Positions 1 to 8,359 of a stretch of DNA of 19,900 nt are shown here, in pieces. Where the stretch lies: positions 1-19,900 of the forward strand of contig CAZPZZ010000071.1 in the NCBI GenBank assembly GCA_964591245.1. The letters are read 5' to 3'. The DNA is from CAZPZZ01 sp964591245. Lineage in GTDB: Bacteria; Acidobacteriota; Vicinamibacteria; Vicinamibacterales; UBA8438. Positions within the stretch are counted from its first letter, which is position 1. Every line of letters starts with the position of its first letter. A program made the translations under genes and the position numbers. The notes under the pieces are model-generated. The model saw nothing but the letters and a program-made list of their open reading frames with translations, did not search any database and was not told the origin of the DNA.

Positions 1-885
1 CGCTTTCATGTCTGGCAATTTGTGCTTCCGAGCTTCGCGGTCGAACGACGGCTGCTGGCTGCGGTCACGGCCGTAGTGGCGAGGGCGCATACGCTTGTTA
101 CGTTTAACGGGAAATCGTTTGATGTGCCGTTTCTGGAGATGCGGCGGCTCTATCACCGTCTCGAGACTCCACTTGGAGGGTTGCGCCACCTTGATCTGCT
201 GCATCCAGCTCGATGGCTCTGGGGGCCGGAGACAGGAGGACTGGGTGGTCTGGAACGGCGTTTGCTGCACTTGCATCGACACGACGATGTACCGGGCTTC
301 GAAATTCCCGCGAGGTACTTCGACTATCTACGGTCTGGCGATCCGACGCCGCTACGAGGGGTGCTGGCCCATAACCGACTTGATCTCGCCTCACTTGGAG
401 TGCTTACGGGCCTCGCGTGTCATCTCGTTGATGGTGGAACCGAATCAGTCGACGGTGCGCGACAATGTCTCGGTTTGGGACGGATCTACGAGCGAAGTGG
501 GTGCGCGACTCGGGCAATTCGGTGCTACGAGCGTGCCGCCGAGTGGTCTATGAGATGTCGGTCGCTGGTAGGCCCAGGTGGTGCTGAGACGAGAGCCGAA
601 GCGTTGTACCGGGTGGCATTGGCACGTCGCCGAGAACGGCGTTACGCAGAGGCTGCGCGTGTCTGGCAGCAGGTATTAGATCTGGGAGGTGTCCCGCATC
701 GATTCGAACAAGAGGCCCTTCGGGCACTCGCCATACATCACGAACACCGGGTAAAGGATGCGGAACGGGCGCTGATGTTTGCGCGGCGTGCGTACAAGAA
801 AGAACGAACTGCTGGACGCCGCCGCGAGGGCCACACCCGCGTCCGTCGCCTGGAGCGCCGACTGGCCGATCGGCTCAGACCGTAA
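1..885 (+). CDS. YprB-type RNase H-like exonuclease with C-terminal TPR-like repeats, 5' end missing
   Basis: The reading frame is open from base 1, and its first residues (RFHVWQFVLPSF) fit the family consensus before the GTG at 22. The gene therefore probably starts outside the window, and GTG 22 is not the true start. Residues around LVTFNGKSFDVPFL and the later LAHNRLDLASL match the YprB/RNase H-like exonuclease domain (DEDD-type fold with metal-binding acidic residues). The C-terminal half contains three helical-pair segments resembling TPRs (ALYRVALARRRERRYAEAARVW and similar). The family is predicted to act as a 3'-5' exonuclease on nucleic acid; the substrate is unknown. It ends with TAA at 883-885, five bases from the convergent rpmE stop. 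The family call is good; the function is a prediction. Confidence 0.8.
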   Translation, partial: RFHVWQFVLPSFAVERRLLAAVTAVVARAHTLVTFNGKSFDVPFLEMRRLYHRLETPLGGLRHLDLLHPARWLWGPETGGLGGLERRLLHLHRHDDVPGFEIPARYFDYLRSGDPTPLRGVLAHNRLDLASLGVLTGLACHLVDGGTESVDGARQCLGLGRIYERSGCATRAIRCYERAAEWSMRCRSLVGPGGAETRAEALYRVALARRRERRYAEAARVWQQVLDLGGVPHRFEQEALRALAIHHEHRVKDAERALMFARRAYKKERTAGRRREGHTRVRRLERRLADRLRP

Positions 886-892
886 CCCGGTC
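878..892. terminator. Small dyad between convergent stop codons
   Basis: GACCG (878-882) and CGGTC (888-892) can pair across a 5-nt loop that contains the exonuclease TAA stop, and the right arm touches the rpmE stop. It is short and has no U-tract, so it is only a weak candidate for a bidirectional terminator. Confidence 0.2.
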
Positions 893-1199
893 AGGCCGAA
901 GGAGCCTCGGCCGGGTTGGGGTCGGATGGGGTGGCGTCGTCCGGTGGAGTGGCAGGCTTTTTGCGTTGTTTCTTGATCCGCTCCTTGAGACCCGCGACCG
1001 TCTGTTCCCCGTACTTCTTGGTAAATCGTTCGACACGACCCTCGGTGTCGACGAGCTTCTGGCGGCCGGTGAAAAATGGATGGCAGTTGGAGCAGATCTC
1101 GAGCCGGAGCTCCTGCTTGGTGGACCTGGTCTTCCAGGTTGCGCCACAAGCGCAGCGCGCGTCGACCTCGTGATACTCCGGGTGGATACCTTCCTTCAC
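891..1199 (-). CDS. rpmE: 50S ribosomal protein L31, zinc-binding type, with C-terminal tail
   Basis: The protein has 102 residues and begins MKEGIHPEYHEV, the typical L31 N-terminus. Cys16 and Cys18 (CACG) with Cys36 and Cys39 (CSNC) form the zinc ribbon of the C+ type, followed by HPFFTGRQKLVDTEGRVERF, the L31 core. L31 binds the large subunit near the central protuberance and bridges to the small subunit. The start is GTG at 1199, preceded by a GAGGAG Shine-Dalgarno about six bases upstream. The last ~30 residues are a Lys/Arg stretch followed by a Pro/Asp/Ala-rich tail, beyond the ~70 residues of E. coli L31. It is transcribed alone from the promoter at 1233-1241. Confidence 0.95.
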   Translation of the reverse strand: MKEGIHPEYHEVDARCACGATWKTRSTKQELRLEICSNCHPFFTGRQKLVDTEGRVERFTKKYGEQTVAGLKERIKKQRKKPATPPDDATPSDPNPAEAPSA

Positions 1200-1232
1200 T
1201 ATCTGCTCCTCGTAGAGTGGCGCAAACTTCGC

Positions 1233-1241
1233 ATTATAGCA
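1233..1241 (-). promoter_or_regulatory. Extended -10 promoter for rpmE
   Basis: On the minus strand the sequence reads TGCTATAAT: a perfect -10 hexamer (TATAAT) with the TGn extension. It lies about 34 bases upstream of the rpmE GTG. No good -35 hexamer is present at 16-18 bp, which is common for extended -10 promoters. It implies an rpmE leader of under 30 nt. Confidence 0.65.
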
Positions 1242-1262
1242 GACACGGCGCTTGAAAGGCGG

Positions 1263-1344
1263 TCGTCAGGACATCAATGCGCTGAATGCGTGCCGTGCGT
1301 CGCGATGAATTTCTCTGCGTGGGAGCATCATTATGTCCTGACGA
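1263..1344. repeat. 12-bp perfect inverted repeat, arms 70 bp apart
   Basis: TCGTCAGGACAT (1263-1274) is exactly complementary to ATGTCCTGACGA (1333-1344), with 58 nt between the arms. It lies between the engB stop and the rpmE promoter, on the transcript leaving engB. No U-tract follows either arm. It could be a long-loop transcript end, a small structured RNA, or a remnant miniature element. Confidence 0.45.
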
Positions 1345-1394
1345 GTGAATATGATTGCTCTCAGCAGAGGAGCATGGCGCCCCAAACCGTCGCG

Positions 1395-2012
1395 TCAGAT
1401 GCCTGCCAGGTTCAAGATTTTGGTCCAGAGCGTCGGTAGCCCTTCCCCCAGTTTGGCAGAGATTGGCAGGACGGGATGCGCCAGTGCTGTTTCATGGGCG
1501 CGCAGGGTCTTCCCTCGTGCGGATCTGGTCAGGCGGTCGATTTTGGTCGCGGCTATAGTCAGAGGCAAGCCTAGATCTGTTAGCCACGTCAGTGCATCGA
1601 GGTCGTTCTGGAGCCCGGGGTGTCTGGCGTCGACAAGAAGAACCGCGCCAGCGGGGCCCGTACTTCCAGGCCGATCATGTGCGATTGTCGGATCCGGGTG
1701 GAAGTAGCGTGCCGTGAGTTGGTCGAAGATACGGTTGCTCGCGGCTCCCCCCCGCGCGTAGCCATAACCGGGGAGATCGATGAATACGAGTGTTCCTCGG
1801 TTTCGATCAAGTGCGATCTGGTACACGTTCAGCAAGCGGGTGGTGCCTGGGGCTCCTCCTGCCCGCGCGACCTTACGGTGGGCCAGGGCGTTGATCAGCG
1901 TTGATTTTCCAACGTTAGACCGGCCGACGAGGACGATCTGGGGGTGCTGCGTTATGGGAAGCGGGCTGGCGGCACCGACGCTCGTAATGAACTCCGATGA
2001 TTGGACTTTCAT
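1395..2012 (-). CDS. engB: Ribosome biogenesis GTPase EngB (YihA/YsxC)
   Basis: This 205-residue TRAFAC-class GTPase is needed for assembly of the 50S subunit. The visible motifs are G1 GRSNVGKS (residues 30-37), G3 DLPGYG (79-84), G4 TKID (156-159) and G5 SAK (185-187). PGTTRLLN (55-62) forms switch I. Length and motif spacing are normal for the family. The start is ATG at 2012. It is the last gene of the tig-clpP-clpX-lon-engB series, separated from lon by 152 bases that contain two hairpins. No anomalies were seen. Confidence 0.96.
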   Translation of the reverse strand: MKVQSSEFITSVGAASPLPITQHPQIVLVGRSNVGKSTLINALAHRKVARAGGAPGTTRLLNVYQIALDRNRGTLVFIDLPGYGYARGGAASNRIFDQLTARYFHPDPTIAHDRPGSTGPAGAVLLVDARHPGLQNDLDALTWLTDLGLPLTIAATKIDRLTRSARGKTLRAHETALAHPVLPISAKLGEGLPTLWTKILNLAGI

Positions 2013-2067
2013 TTCGCCTTCGCCGTGAACTCTGCCGTGGGGGGTGGTCGAAAGCTCGGACTATCGT

Positions 2068-2131
2068 CACTCCCGCGGAGTGCCACTGACGGGGGCCGTG
2101 GTGCTCAAGAATCTCAGGCCCGGCCCCCGTC
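2068..2131 (-). terminator. Two hairpins between lon and engB
   Basis: GACGGGGGCCG (2088-2098) pairs perfectly with CGGCCCCCGTC (2121-2131) across a 22-nt loop. Beside it, CACTCC (2068-2073) pairs with GGAGTG (2077-2082) across CGC. Both follow the lon stop in the transcript. Neither is followed by a U-run, so termination may be partial or Rho-assisted. They could instead be mRNA-stabilising structures that lower engB expression relative to lon. Confidence 0.4.
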
Positions 2132-2164
2132 GTGTGTTGCTCTGCGCCGAGGGTCGCGTTCGGA

Positions 2165-4552
2165 TTAGTGGGTGACGCTGCCGTCGGAAGTGGCTGTGGT
2201 TTCTGTTTCGGTTGAATCGGAAGACACCAGGCCTGCGAGCGGTTCGGCCAGTGCGATCGTGAGCACCTCGTCCATAGACTCGACCAAGTGCAACTCAAGG
2301 ACATCCAGTACTGCTTTGGGAATGTCGGCGAGATCCTTCTCGTTGTCCTTGGGGAGAATGATGGTCTTGAGCCCGGCGCGGTGGGCCGCGAGGACCTTTT
2401 CCTTTACGCCGCCAATGGGCAAGACTTTGCCACGCAGTGTAATCTCTCCCGTCATCGCGACGTCGCGGCGTGTCGGCACGCGGGCAAGATTTGACACCAA
2501 GGCGGTCGCGAGTGTGATGCCGGCCGACGGCCCGTCCTTGGGAATTGCTCCCTCTGGTACGTGCACATGCACATCCGTTCGCCGGTGAAAGTCTTTTGGT
2601 AACCCGAACTCGTCTGCTTTCGACCGAACGTAGCTCATGGCGGCTTGGGCCGACTCCTGCATTACGTCACCAAGCTTTCCGGTCAACGTGAGGCGTCCCT
2701 TTCCGGGCATCAGCGTTGACTCGGTCATGAGCAATTCACCGCCGGCTTCGGTCCACGCTAATCCGGTTGCAATGCCGATCTCATTCTTCTCTTCGGCCAT
2801 GGTCGGGCGATAGCGAGGCACGCCGAGGTATTCCGTGATTGTCTCAGCGCCGACCGCTTTAGAGAATTGCTTACCTTCAAGCACGACGCTCCGAGCTACT
2901 TTCCGGCAGATGGTATTAATTTCGCGCTCGAGGCTACGAACGCCAGCCTCTCGAGTATAGCGACGGATGACCGTCTCGAAGGCCTCGTCCTTGAACTGTA
3001 TGTTCTTGTCGGTTAGGCCAGTGGCCTTGACCGCCTTGGGGGCGAGAAATGTGCGCGCGATTTCAATTTTCTCGAGTTCGGTATATCCGGCGAGTTGCAG
3101 CACTTCCATCCGGTCGCGTAGTGCTTGGGGGACGGTATCCAATACGTTGGCTGTGCACACGAACATGATGTGGGAGAGGTCATATTCCACATCGAGATAG
3201 TGATCGAGAAATGTGTGGTTTTGCTCGGGGTCAAGTACCTCAAGCAATGCGGCGGATGGGTCTCCGCGGAAGTCCATGGACATCTTGTCTACTTCGTCGA
3301 GGAGGAAGACCGGATTCATGGTCCCGGCCTTTTTCATCATTTGGATGATCTGGCCGGGGAATGCGCCGATATAGGTACGCCGATGTCCCCGTATTTCCGC
3401 TTCGTCGCGTACGCCGCCGACAGAGAGACGTACGAACTTACGGTTGGTGGCACGGGCGATTGATTTCGCGAGCGACGTCTTGCCGACTCCGGGAGGCCCG
3501 GTCAGCGTGAGAATCGTGCCCTTGGGTTTCCTTACGAGGGTGCGCACGGCCAAAAATTCAAGAATTCGATCTTTGATCTTTTCGAGCCCGTAGTGGTCCT
3601 TGTTCAGAATGGCTTCGGCCTTCTTCAGGTCCCGACTCTCGCGGGATTTCTTGTGCCACGGGACTGCGATCAGCCAGTCCAGGTAATTGCGCGAGACGGT
3701 CGCTTCGGCGGACATCGGCGGCATGGCTTCAAGCCGCTTCAGTTCCTGAATTGCTTTTTCCTCGACGTCCTTTGGCATCCGCGCTTGCTCAATTTTTTTC
3801 TTCAGTTCATCGAGCTCGCTAGCCTTGTCTTCTTTACGACCCAGTTCCTTCTGGATCGCTTTCATCTTTTCGTTGAGGTAGTACTCCTTTTGTGCCTTTT
3901 CCATCTGCTTCTTCACGCGAGACTGGATCCGGCGGTCGACTTGAAGTTTGTCTACCTCGGTTTCGAGCAGGCTGGCAATACGTACCAGGCGCTCGAGTGG
4001 AGAGATGATCTCCAGGAGGTTCTGCTTTTCTTCGACACCTGCTACCAGGTGCGCCGCGATGGTGTCGGCTAGCTTGCTTGCATCGTCGACACGTACAGCC
4101 GCAACCATGGCGTCGTAGTGGAGGTTGTTTGAGAGTTTGACGTATTGTTCGAAGAGCGAGACCACGCGACTCATCGTGCTTTCGACGTCATCACTGGCAT
4201 CGTCTTGTTTGGGCAGCAGCTTGGCCACCACGCGGTAGAACCCTTTATCTTCCTTCCACTCAACAGCCCGAGCGCGTTCAAGACCTTCAACCAGTACTTT
4301 GATGTTGCCGTCGGGCAGCTTCAGGCTCTGCACAATGTTGGCGACGCAACCCATCGTGTAGATGTCCTTCGGCTGCGGGTCGTCGGTGACGGCATCTTGC
4401 TGTGCGGCAAGAAAAATCCGCTTGTCCTTCATCAGCGCATGTTCCAAGGCTCGAGTTGATGAGGGTCGACCGATGACGAATGGCATCATCATGTGTGGAA
4501 ACACGACGACGTCGCGCAGGGGAACGATAGGGAGAGTCTCGTAAACGTCCAT
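2165..4552 (-). CDS. lon: ATP-dependent protease Lon (LonA)
   Basis: This 795-residue cytosolic AAA+ serine protease degrades misfolded and regulatory proteins. The N-terminal LAN substrate-binding domain begins LPIVPLRDVVVFPHMMMPF. A coiled-coil region spans roughly residues 200-275. The AAA+ module carries Walker A GPPGVGKT (352-359) and Walker B FLLDEVDK (416-423). The C-terminal protease domain has catalytic Ser676 in KDGPSAG and Lys719 in the GGVKEK loop. Length is close to the E. coli enzyme. The ATG at 4552 lies 46 bases after the clpX stop, so the two are probably co-transcribed. The last ~20 residues are a Ser/Thr/Glu-rich tail. No defects were seen. Confidence 0.98.
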   Translation of the reverse strand: MDVYETLPIVPLRDVVVFPHMMMPFVIGRPSSTRALEHALMKDKRIFLAAQQDAVTDDPQPKDIYTMGCVANIVQSLKLPDGNIKVLVEGLERARAVEWKEDKGFYRVVAKLLPKQDDASDDVESTMSRVVSLFEQYVKLSNNLHYDAMVAAVRVDDASKLADTIAAHLVAGVEEKQNLLEIISPLERLVRIASLLETEVDKLQVDRRIQSRVKKQMEKAQKEYYLNEKMKAIQKELGRKEDKASELDELKKKIEQARMPKDVEEKAIQELKRLEAMPPMSAEATVSRNYLDWLIAVPWHKKSRESRDLKKAEAILNKDHYGLEKIKDRILEFLAVRTLVRKPKGTILTLTGPPGVGKTSLAKSIARATNRKFVRLSVGGVRDEAEIRGHRRTYIGAFPGQIIQMMKKAGTMNPVFLLDEVDKMSMDFRGDPSAALLEVLDPEQNHTFLDHYLDVEYDLSHIMFVCTANVLDTVPQALRDRMEVLQLAGYTELEKIEIARTFLAPKAVKATGLTDKNIQFKDEAFETVIRRYTREAGVRSLEREINTICRKVARSVVLEGKQFSKAVGAETITEYLGVPRYRPTMAEEKNEIGIATGLAWTEAGGELLMTESTLMPGKGRLTLTGKLGDVMQESAQAAMSYVRSKADEFGLPKDFHRRTDVHVHVPEGAIPKDGPSAGITLATALVSNLARVPTRRDVAMTGEITLRGKVLPIGGVKEKVLAAHRAGLKTIILPKDNEKDLADIPKAVLDVLELHLVESMDEVLTIALAEPLAGLVSSDSTETETTATSDGSVTH

Positions 4553-4598
4553 AAATTCTCGGGGAAAACCGGGGCTTCGGCCAGGTTTTGAAAAGTGG

Positions 4599-5846
4599 TT
4601 ATCCGGCCTTTTCGATCACCGTGATGGGCTCGTCTTTGGCGTGCACGACCTCGCGGGTAATGACGCATTCTCGGACCTTTTTCTGGCTCGGCAGAGTGTA
4701 CATAATGTCAAGCATGAGGTCCTCGATGATCATCCGTAGCCCGCGGGCTCCGATCTTTCGCTCGAGCGCCGATTCGGCAATTGCCTCCAATGCATCGTCG
4801 GTGAAGCGAAGCTTTACATTCTCGTAGTCGAAGAGCCGCTCGTACTGACGAGTGATGGCATTGCGCGGCTCTGTCAGGATCTGCATGAGTGCCGGTTTAT
4901 CGAGTTCATGCAGCGGACCGATCACCGGCAACCGCCCGACAAACTCAGGGATTAACCCGTAGCGGATCAGATCCTCCGGTTCGACCTGCTCAAGAGTTGC
5001 GCCAAGGTCCCGTTCTTGCGATGTTTTAATGTCAGCGCCGAATCCCAGCATCTTACGGCCGGTACGGCGCTGTATCGCCTGGTCGAGCCCGACAAAGGCG
5101 CCACCGCAAATGAAGAGCACGTTGCTTGTATCAACTTGAAAGAATTCCTGGTGGGGGTGCTTTCGACCGCCTTGTGGAGGGACGCTCGCGATGGTGCCCT
5201 CAAGGATCTTCAACAGTGCCTGCTGCACCCCTTCCCCGGAAACGTCGCGGGTGATCGAAGGATTCTCGTCTTTGCGACAGATTTTGTCGATTTCGTCAAT
5301 ATAGATGATGCCTTGCTGGCATTTCTCGATGTCGCCCCCCGCTGCCTGGAGTAGCTTGAGCACGATATTTTCAACGTCTTCTCCGACGTACCCCGCCTCG
5401 GTCAGCGTGGTGGCGTCGACGATCGTGAATGGGACCGACAGCAGCTTGGCCAGGGTCTGGGCCAGCAAGGTCTTGCCTGTGCCTGTGGGGCCAATGAGCA
5501 AGATGTTTGCTTTTGTGAGTTCAGCGTCGTTTCTATTACGCGACTGCTTCTGAATTTCAACGCGCTTGTAGTGGTTGTAGACGGCGACGGAGAGTTTCTT
5601 CTTAGTCTGTTCCTGGCCGACCACATACTCGTCGAGAAATTTCTTGATTTCTTGCGGAACCGGCAATGATGAGCGCGTGGTCTTATTTTCAAGACGACTG
5701 TCGTCGGCGATGATGTCGTTGCAGACTTCGACACATTCATCACAGATAAAGACGGTCGGACCGGCGATTAGCTTGCGAACGTCGTTCTGATCCTTGTTGC
5801 AGAAGGAGCAACGCAGGATCTCGGGTTCACCGTTCTTCTTGGCCAT
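4599..5846 (-). CDS. clpX: ATP-dependent Clp protease ATP-binding subunit ClpX
   Basis: This 415-residue AAA+ unfoldase recognises tagged substrates and threads them into ClpP. The N-terminal zinc-binding domain has Cys13/Cys16 (CSFC) and Cys35/Cys38 (CDEC). Walker A is GPTGTGKT (119-126), the pore-1 loop GYVGED (152-157), Walker B IYIDEID (181-187), and the RKH loop sits at 228-230. The ClpP-docking tripeptide is LGF (267-269) instead of the IGF of E. coli, a conservative change. The start is ATG at 5846, 43 bases after the clpP stop, matching the usual clpP-clpX pairing. Length and motifs are normal. Confidence 0.98.
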   Translation of the reverse strand: MAKKNGEPEILRCSFCNKDQNDVRKLIAGPTVFICDECVEVCNDIIADDSRLENKTTRSSLPVPQEIKKFLDEYVVGQEQTKKKLSVAVYNHYKRVEIQKQSRNRNDAELTKANILLIGPTGTGKTLLAQTLAKLLSVPFTIVDATTLTEAGYVGEDVENIVLKLLQAAGGDIEKCQQGIIYIDEIDKICRKDENPSITRDVSGEGVQQALLKILEGTIASVPPQGGRKHPHQEFFQVDTSNVLFICGGAFVGLDQAIQRRTGRKMLGFGADIKTSQERDLGATLEQVEPEDLIRYGLIPEFVGRLPVIGPLHELDKPALMQILTEPRNAITRQYERLFDYENVKLRFTDDALEAIAESALERKIGARGLRMIIEDLMLDIMYTLPSQKKVRECVITREVVHAKDEPITVIEKAG

Positions 5847-5889
5847 CTGTCGTCTTCGCTGCCGAACGCCGACGGTTGAGTCGACCGGG

Positions 5890-6507
5890 TTAGCTTCGCT
5901 GTTGTACTACCTCGTCAATAATACCGTATTCCCGCCCCTGATCCGCCGTCATGATGTAGTCGCGCTCGGTGTCTTCTTCGATCCGCTTGAGTTCTTGGCC
6001 GGTGTGTGAAGACAGGAGCGCGTTGAGCCGCGTGCGCATGCGTAAAATTTCTTTGGCGTGAATATCGATGTCGCTGGCCTGACCCGCAAGTCCAGACATG
6101 AGTGGCTGATGAATCACGATGCGCGAGTTCGGCAAGCTATATCGTTTGCCCTTGGCTCCGGCGGCCAACAATACTGCCGCCATCGAGGCGGCTTGCCCGA
6201 TGCAGTACGTCTGCACCTCAGGTTTGATGAATTGCATCGTGTCATACACCGCGAGGCCAGCAGAGATCGATCCGCCAGGACTATTGATGTACAGCACGAT
6301 GTCACGATCGGGATCTTCGGCTTCGAGAAATAGCATCTGGGCGATGACGACGTTTGCGATAGCGTCTTCGATTGGAGTGCCGATGAAAATGATGCCGTCC
6401 TTGAGCAAGCGAGAGTAGATGTCGTAGGCGCGTTCTCCGCGGTTCGTCTGTTCAACGACTACGGGAATGAGTTGGTTGTGGGCGTCGGGTGTGGTCGGGC
6501 TACTCAT
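5890..6507 (-). CDS. clpP: ATP-dependent Clp protease proteolytic subunit ClpP
   Basis: This 205-residue serine peptidase forms the tetradecameric chamber served by ClpX. The catalytic triad is Ser108 (GQAASMAA), His133 (RIVIHQP) and Asp183 (DTERD). The NSPGGS oxyanion segment is at 75-80. The frame stays open for 35 codons upstream to an ATG at 6612, but that extension does not resemble ClpP. The ATG at 6507 gives the usual length with a short N-terminal propeptide-like stretch (SSPTTPDAHNQ). No strong Shine-Dalgarno is visible. It lies downstream of tig (168-base gap containing a hairpin) and upstream of clpX. Confidence 0.97.
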   Translation of the reverse strand: MSSPTTPDAHNQLIPVVVEQTNRGERAYDIYSRLLKDGIIFIGTPIEDAIANVVIAQMLFLEAEDPDRDIVLYINSPGGSISAGLAVYDTMQFIKPEVQTYCIGQAASMAAVLLAAGAKGKRYSLPNSRIVIHQPLMSGLAGQASDIDIHAKEILRMRTRLNALLSSHTGQELKRIEEDTERDYIMTADQGREYGIIDEVVQQRS

Positions 6508-6621
6508 TGTTTGTCTCTGCGTATCAGGATTTCTGATTCGACCGCGCTTGAGGGGCGCCGTCGCGTGGTTCTGCCGAAGACAGCCCATTGTGTCATGACC
6601 CCCAACAAACACCGGCGGTAA

Positions 6622-6643
6622 GTCGGGCGCCGTCCGGCGCGAC
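6622..6643. terminator. Imperfect hairpin between tig and clpP
   Basis: GTCG plus CGCC (6622-6625, 6628-6631) can pair with GGCG plus CGAC (6636-6643), leaving a GG bulge and a GTCC loop. It sits between the tig stop and the clpP start and has no U-run. It may attenuate read-through or simply be a stable element in the leader. Confidence 0.3.
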
Positions 6644-6675
6644 TGGGTTTGGGAGTTGGTCGGGCGCGGAGGTGC

Positions 6676-7968
6676 TCACGCGGTCACAACCGTAGCGCGC
6701 GCCAAGAGGAAGTCGATCGCCTTCTCCCGTTGCATGCCTTCAGCCAACCGGTCCATACCTTGGTCGCGTTCAAGCTGTGCTCGCAGGGCTGCTGGCGCTT
6801 GGCCGAGCCGCTCTGCATACCGGTCCACTTCTTGATCCAGTTCCTCTGTGCTGACTGTCAGCGATTCACGTCGAGCCACTTCATCGAGAATGAGGGTTCC
6901 CTGGACCGCCTCGAGCGCTGGTGTGCGTTGTTCTTCACGTAGCGATTCCCAGTCGATATTAGCGGTACGTGGATCGATCTGTTGCTGACTGAGCCGAGAG
7001 GCGATTTGTTCCAGCCTGCGGTCAATCTCGCGGTCGATGAGCGTCTCGGGAACATCGACGTCGAGGCGCGCCGTGAGCTGGCTCATCAGATCACGACGCA
7101 CGCCCCGGTTGGTCTCGAGTTCTGCTTCCCGTTGGAGGTCCGCTTCGATTCGGTTCTTGAGCGCCTCCACTGTTTCGAAGTCGCCGACCGATTTGGCAAA
7201 TTCGTCATCGAGTTCAGGCAGCACCCGACGGTGACACCCTTTGACCTCAATGTCGTAAGACACTGTCGTGCCGGCAAATTCCTCTTGCTTGTAGTCCTGC
7301 GGATACGAGAGCTCGAACGTTTTCTCGTCACCGATAGTTAGTCCGATCAGCTCGTCGTCGAATCCCGGTGGATTGGCGTCGGCACCGATCTCGATCATTA
7401 CATCTTCGCGCCGATCTTCGGTCGGTGTGTCAGCGGAAGAACTGTCGACTGACCGGCGGACGAGATTCACCGTTGCGATGTCTTTTGTCTCCGTGGGCCG
7501 ACCTGTCACCGGTTCTAGTTTGCTGTGTCGTAGCCGCAGTTCCTCGAGAGCGCGCTCAGTTGCGGCGGCATCGGGAGTGATCTGGGTTCGTCGGACCGTG
7601 AGCGCGTCGTAGTCGAGGGCGGCGATCGATGGCAGGACGTCCAACAATGCGTGGAATGTCAGCGGCTGCCCTTCGTCGACTGAGATTTCCTGTACGTCCG
7701 GGGTTGCAACTGGGCTCAGCTGTTCTTGGCGCAGCGCTTCGTCGACGGCGCGGGGTACAAGGTCGTGAGCGACGTCGTGCAGAATATCCTGCATGAAGCG
7801 CTTGCGGACCACGCCGACGGGGACCTTTCCTGGACGGAATCCCGGCACTTTTGCACGCCGGCTGTGCGTCTGTGCCAGCCGATCAATGGCGGCGTCGACC
7901 TCTGCAGCCGGGATCTCGACATCGAGTCGTTTTCTCGTTTCGTTGATGTGCGTGACGTCTACTTTCAT
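6676..7968 (-). CDS. tig: Trigger factor (ribosome-associated chaperone and prolyl isomerase)
   Basis: This 430-residue protein binds near the ribosomal exit tunnel and shields nascent chains. The N-terminal ribosome-binding domain carries the signature GFRPGKVP (43-50). A divergent FKBP-type PPIase domain covers roughly residues 155-245 and includes PPGFDDELIGLTIGDEKTF. The helical chaperone domain follows to the C-terminus. The start is ATG at 7968, and no strong Shine-Dalgarno precedes it. It is the first gene of the protein quality-control operon and lies 167 bases downstream of tRNA-Leu on the same strand. The PPIase segment has weak family conservation, as is usual in distant trigger factors. 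Confidence 0.96.
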   Translation of the reverse strand: MKVDVTHINETRKRLDVEIPAAEVDAAIDRLAQTHSRRAKVPGFRPGKVPVGVVRKRFMQDILHDVAHDLVPRAVDEALRQEQLSPVATPDVQEISVDEGQPLTFHALLDVLPSIAALDYDALTVRRTQITPDAAATERALEELRLRHSKLEPVTGRPTETKDIATVNLVRRSVDSSSADTPTEDRREDVMIEIGADANPPGFDDELIGLTIGDEKTFELSYPQDYKQEEFAGTTVSYDIEVKGCHRRVLPELDDEFAKSVGDFETVEALKNRIEADLQREAELETNRGVRRDLMSQLTARLDVDVPETLIDREIDRRLEQIASRLSQQQIDPRTANIDWESLREEQRTPALEAVQGTLILDEVARRESLTVSTEELDQEVDRYAERLGQAPAALRAQLERDQGMDRLAEGMQREKAIDFLLARATVVTA

Positions 7969-8039
7969 TTTTTCAGAAATTCGGCTGGCGTAATGTGTTC
8001 CGCTGGGGCTGTGTCGAGACTCTCACACGAATTCTACCT

Positions 8040-8055
8040 GGGGACCGGAGTCCCC
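8040..8055 (-). terminator. Stem-loop between tRNA-Leu and tig
   Basis: GGGGAC (8040-8045) pairs perfectly with GTCCCC (8050-8055) around a CGGA tetraloop. It lies in the tRNA-Leu to tig spacer. No U-tract follows on the minus strand, so it may be an RNA processing or attenuation structure. Confidence 0.3.
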
Positions 8056-8095
8056 TACTGGTTCCACGGGAAGTGTGTGCTGTGCCTTACATGTG

Positions 8096-8114
8096 GGAAG
8101 GCAGTTTTCCTTCC
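8096..8114 (-). terminator. Stem-loop just downstream of tRNA-Leu
   Basis: GGAAGG (8096-8101) pairs with CCTTCC (8109-8114) around a 7-nt loop, 21 bases past the tRNA CCA end on the minus strand. It is a candidate 3' end or processing signal for the tRNA transcript. It lacks a clear U-run. Confidence 0.35.
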
Positions 8115-8135
8115 AAGTCCGCGCCAAGTAACTGT

Positions 8136-8222
8136 TGGTGCGAAAGGGGGGATTTGAACCCCCACAGCCTTCCGGCCACCGGATCCTAAATCCGGCGCGT
8201 CTGCCAGTTCCGCCACTTTCGC
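8136..8222 (-). tRNA. tRNA-Leu, anticodon UAG, CCA encoded
   Basis: On the minus strand the acceptor arm GCGAAAG pairs with CTTTCGC, followed by discriminator A and an encoded CCA. The anticodon stem CCGGA/TCCGG holds the loop TTTAGGA, giving anticodon UAG (reads CUA and other CUN leucine codons). A long variable arm identifies it as class II, and the T-arm contains GTTCAAATC. The length is 87 nt including CCA. It lies upstream of tig on the same strand. Confidence 0.97.
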
Positions 8223-8242
8223 ACTTGAACCTGCACCGCGCG

Positions 8243-8248
8243 TTTATA
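8243..8248 (-). promoter_or_regulatory. Possible -10 element for tRNA-Leu
   Basis: The minus strand reads TATAAA, about 21 bases upstream of the mature tRNA 5' end, which would give a short leader. No convincing -35 hexamer is found at 17 bp, so this is only a candidate. Confidence 0.35.
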
Positions 8249-8359
8249 AGCTATGTTCAGGCTACCACACCGCTCCAGACCCCTGATGGTTCCACGCGCC
8301 TATGCTATGTTGACGGACACGGTGTTTGCTGGCGAAAGAGTGAGAGGAGAGAAGAGGAA

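Noticed and set aside
5890..6612. 240-residue version of ClpP
   Set aside because: The extra 35 residues do not match ClpP; ATG 6507 gives the normal length.
7995..8189. 64-codon plus-strand open frame ending CERGDLNPHSLPATGS
   Set aside because: It reads through the tRNA-Leu complement in another frame and has no family match; it is a typical spurious tRNA-derived ORF.
8135..8359. N-terminal extension of the EgtB frame (MVRKGGFEPPQPSGH...)
   Set aside because: This is the antisense translation of tRNA-Leu, a well-known database artefact. The Shine-Dalgarno-like run and the family N-terminus support ATG 8360.
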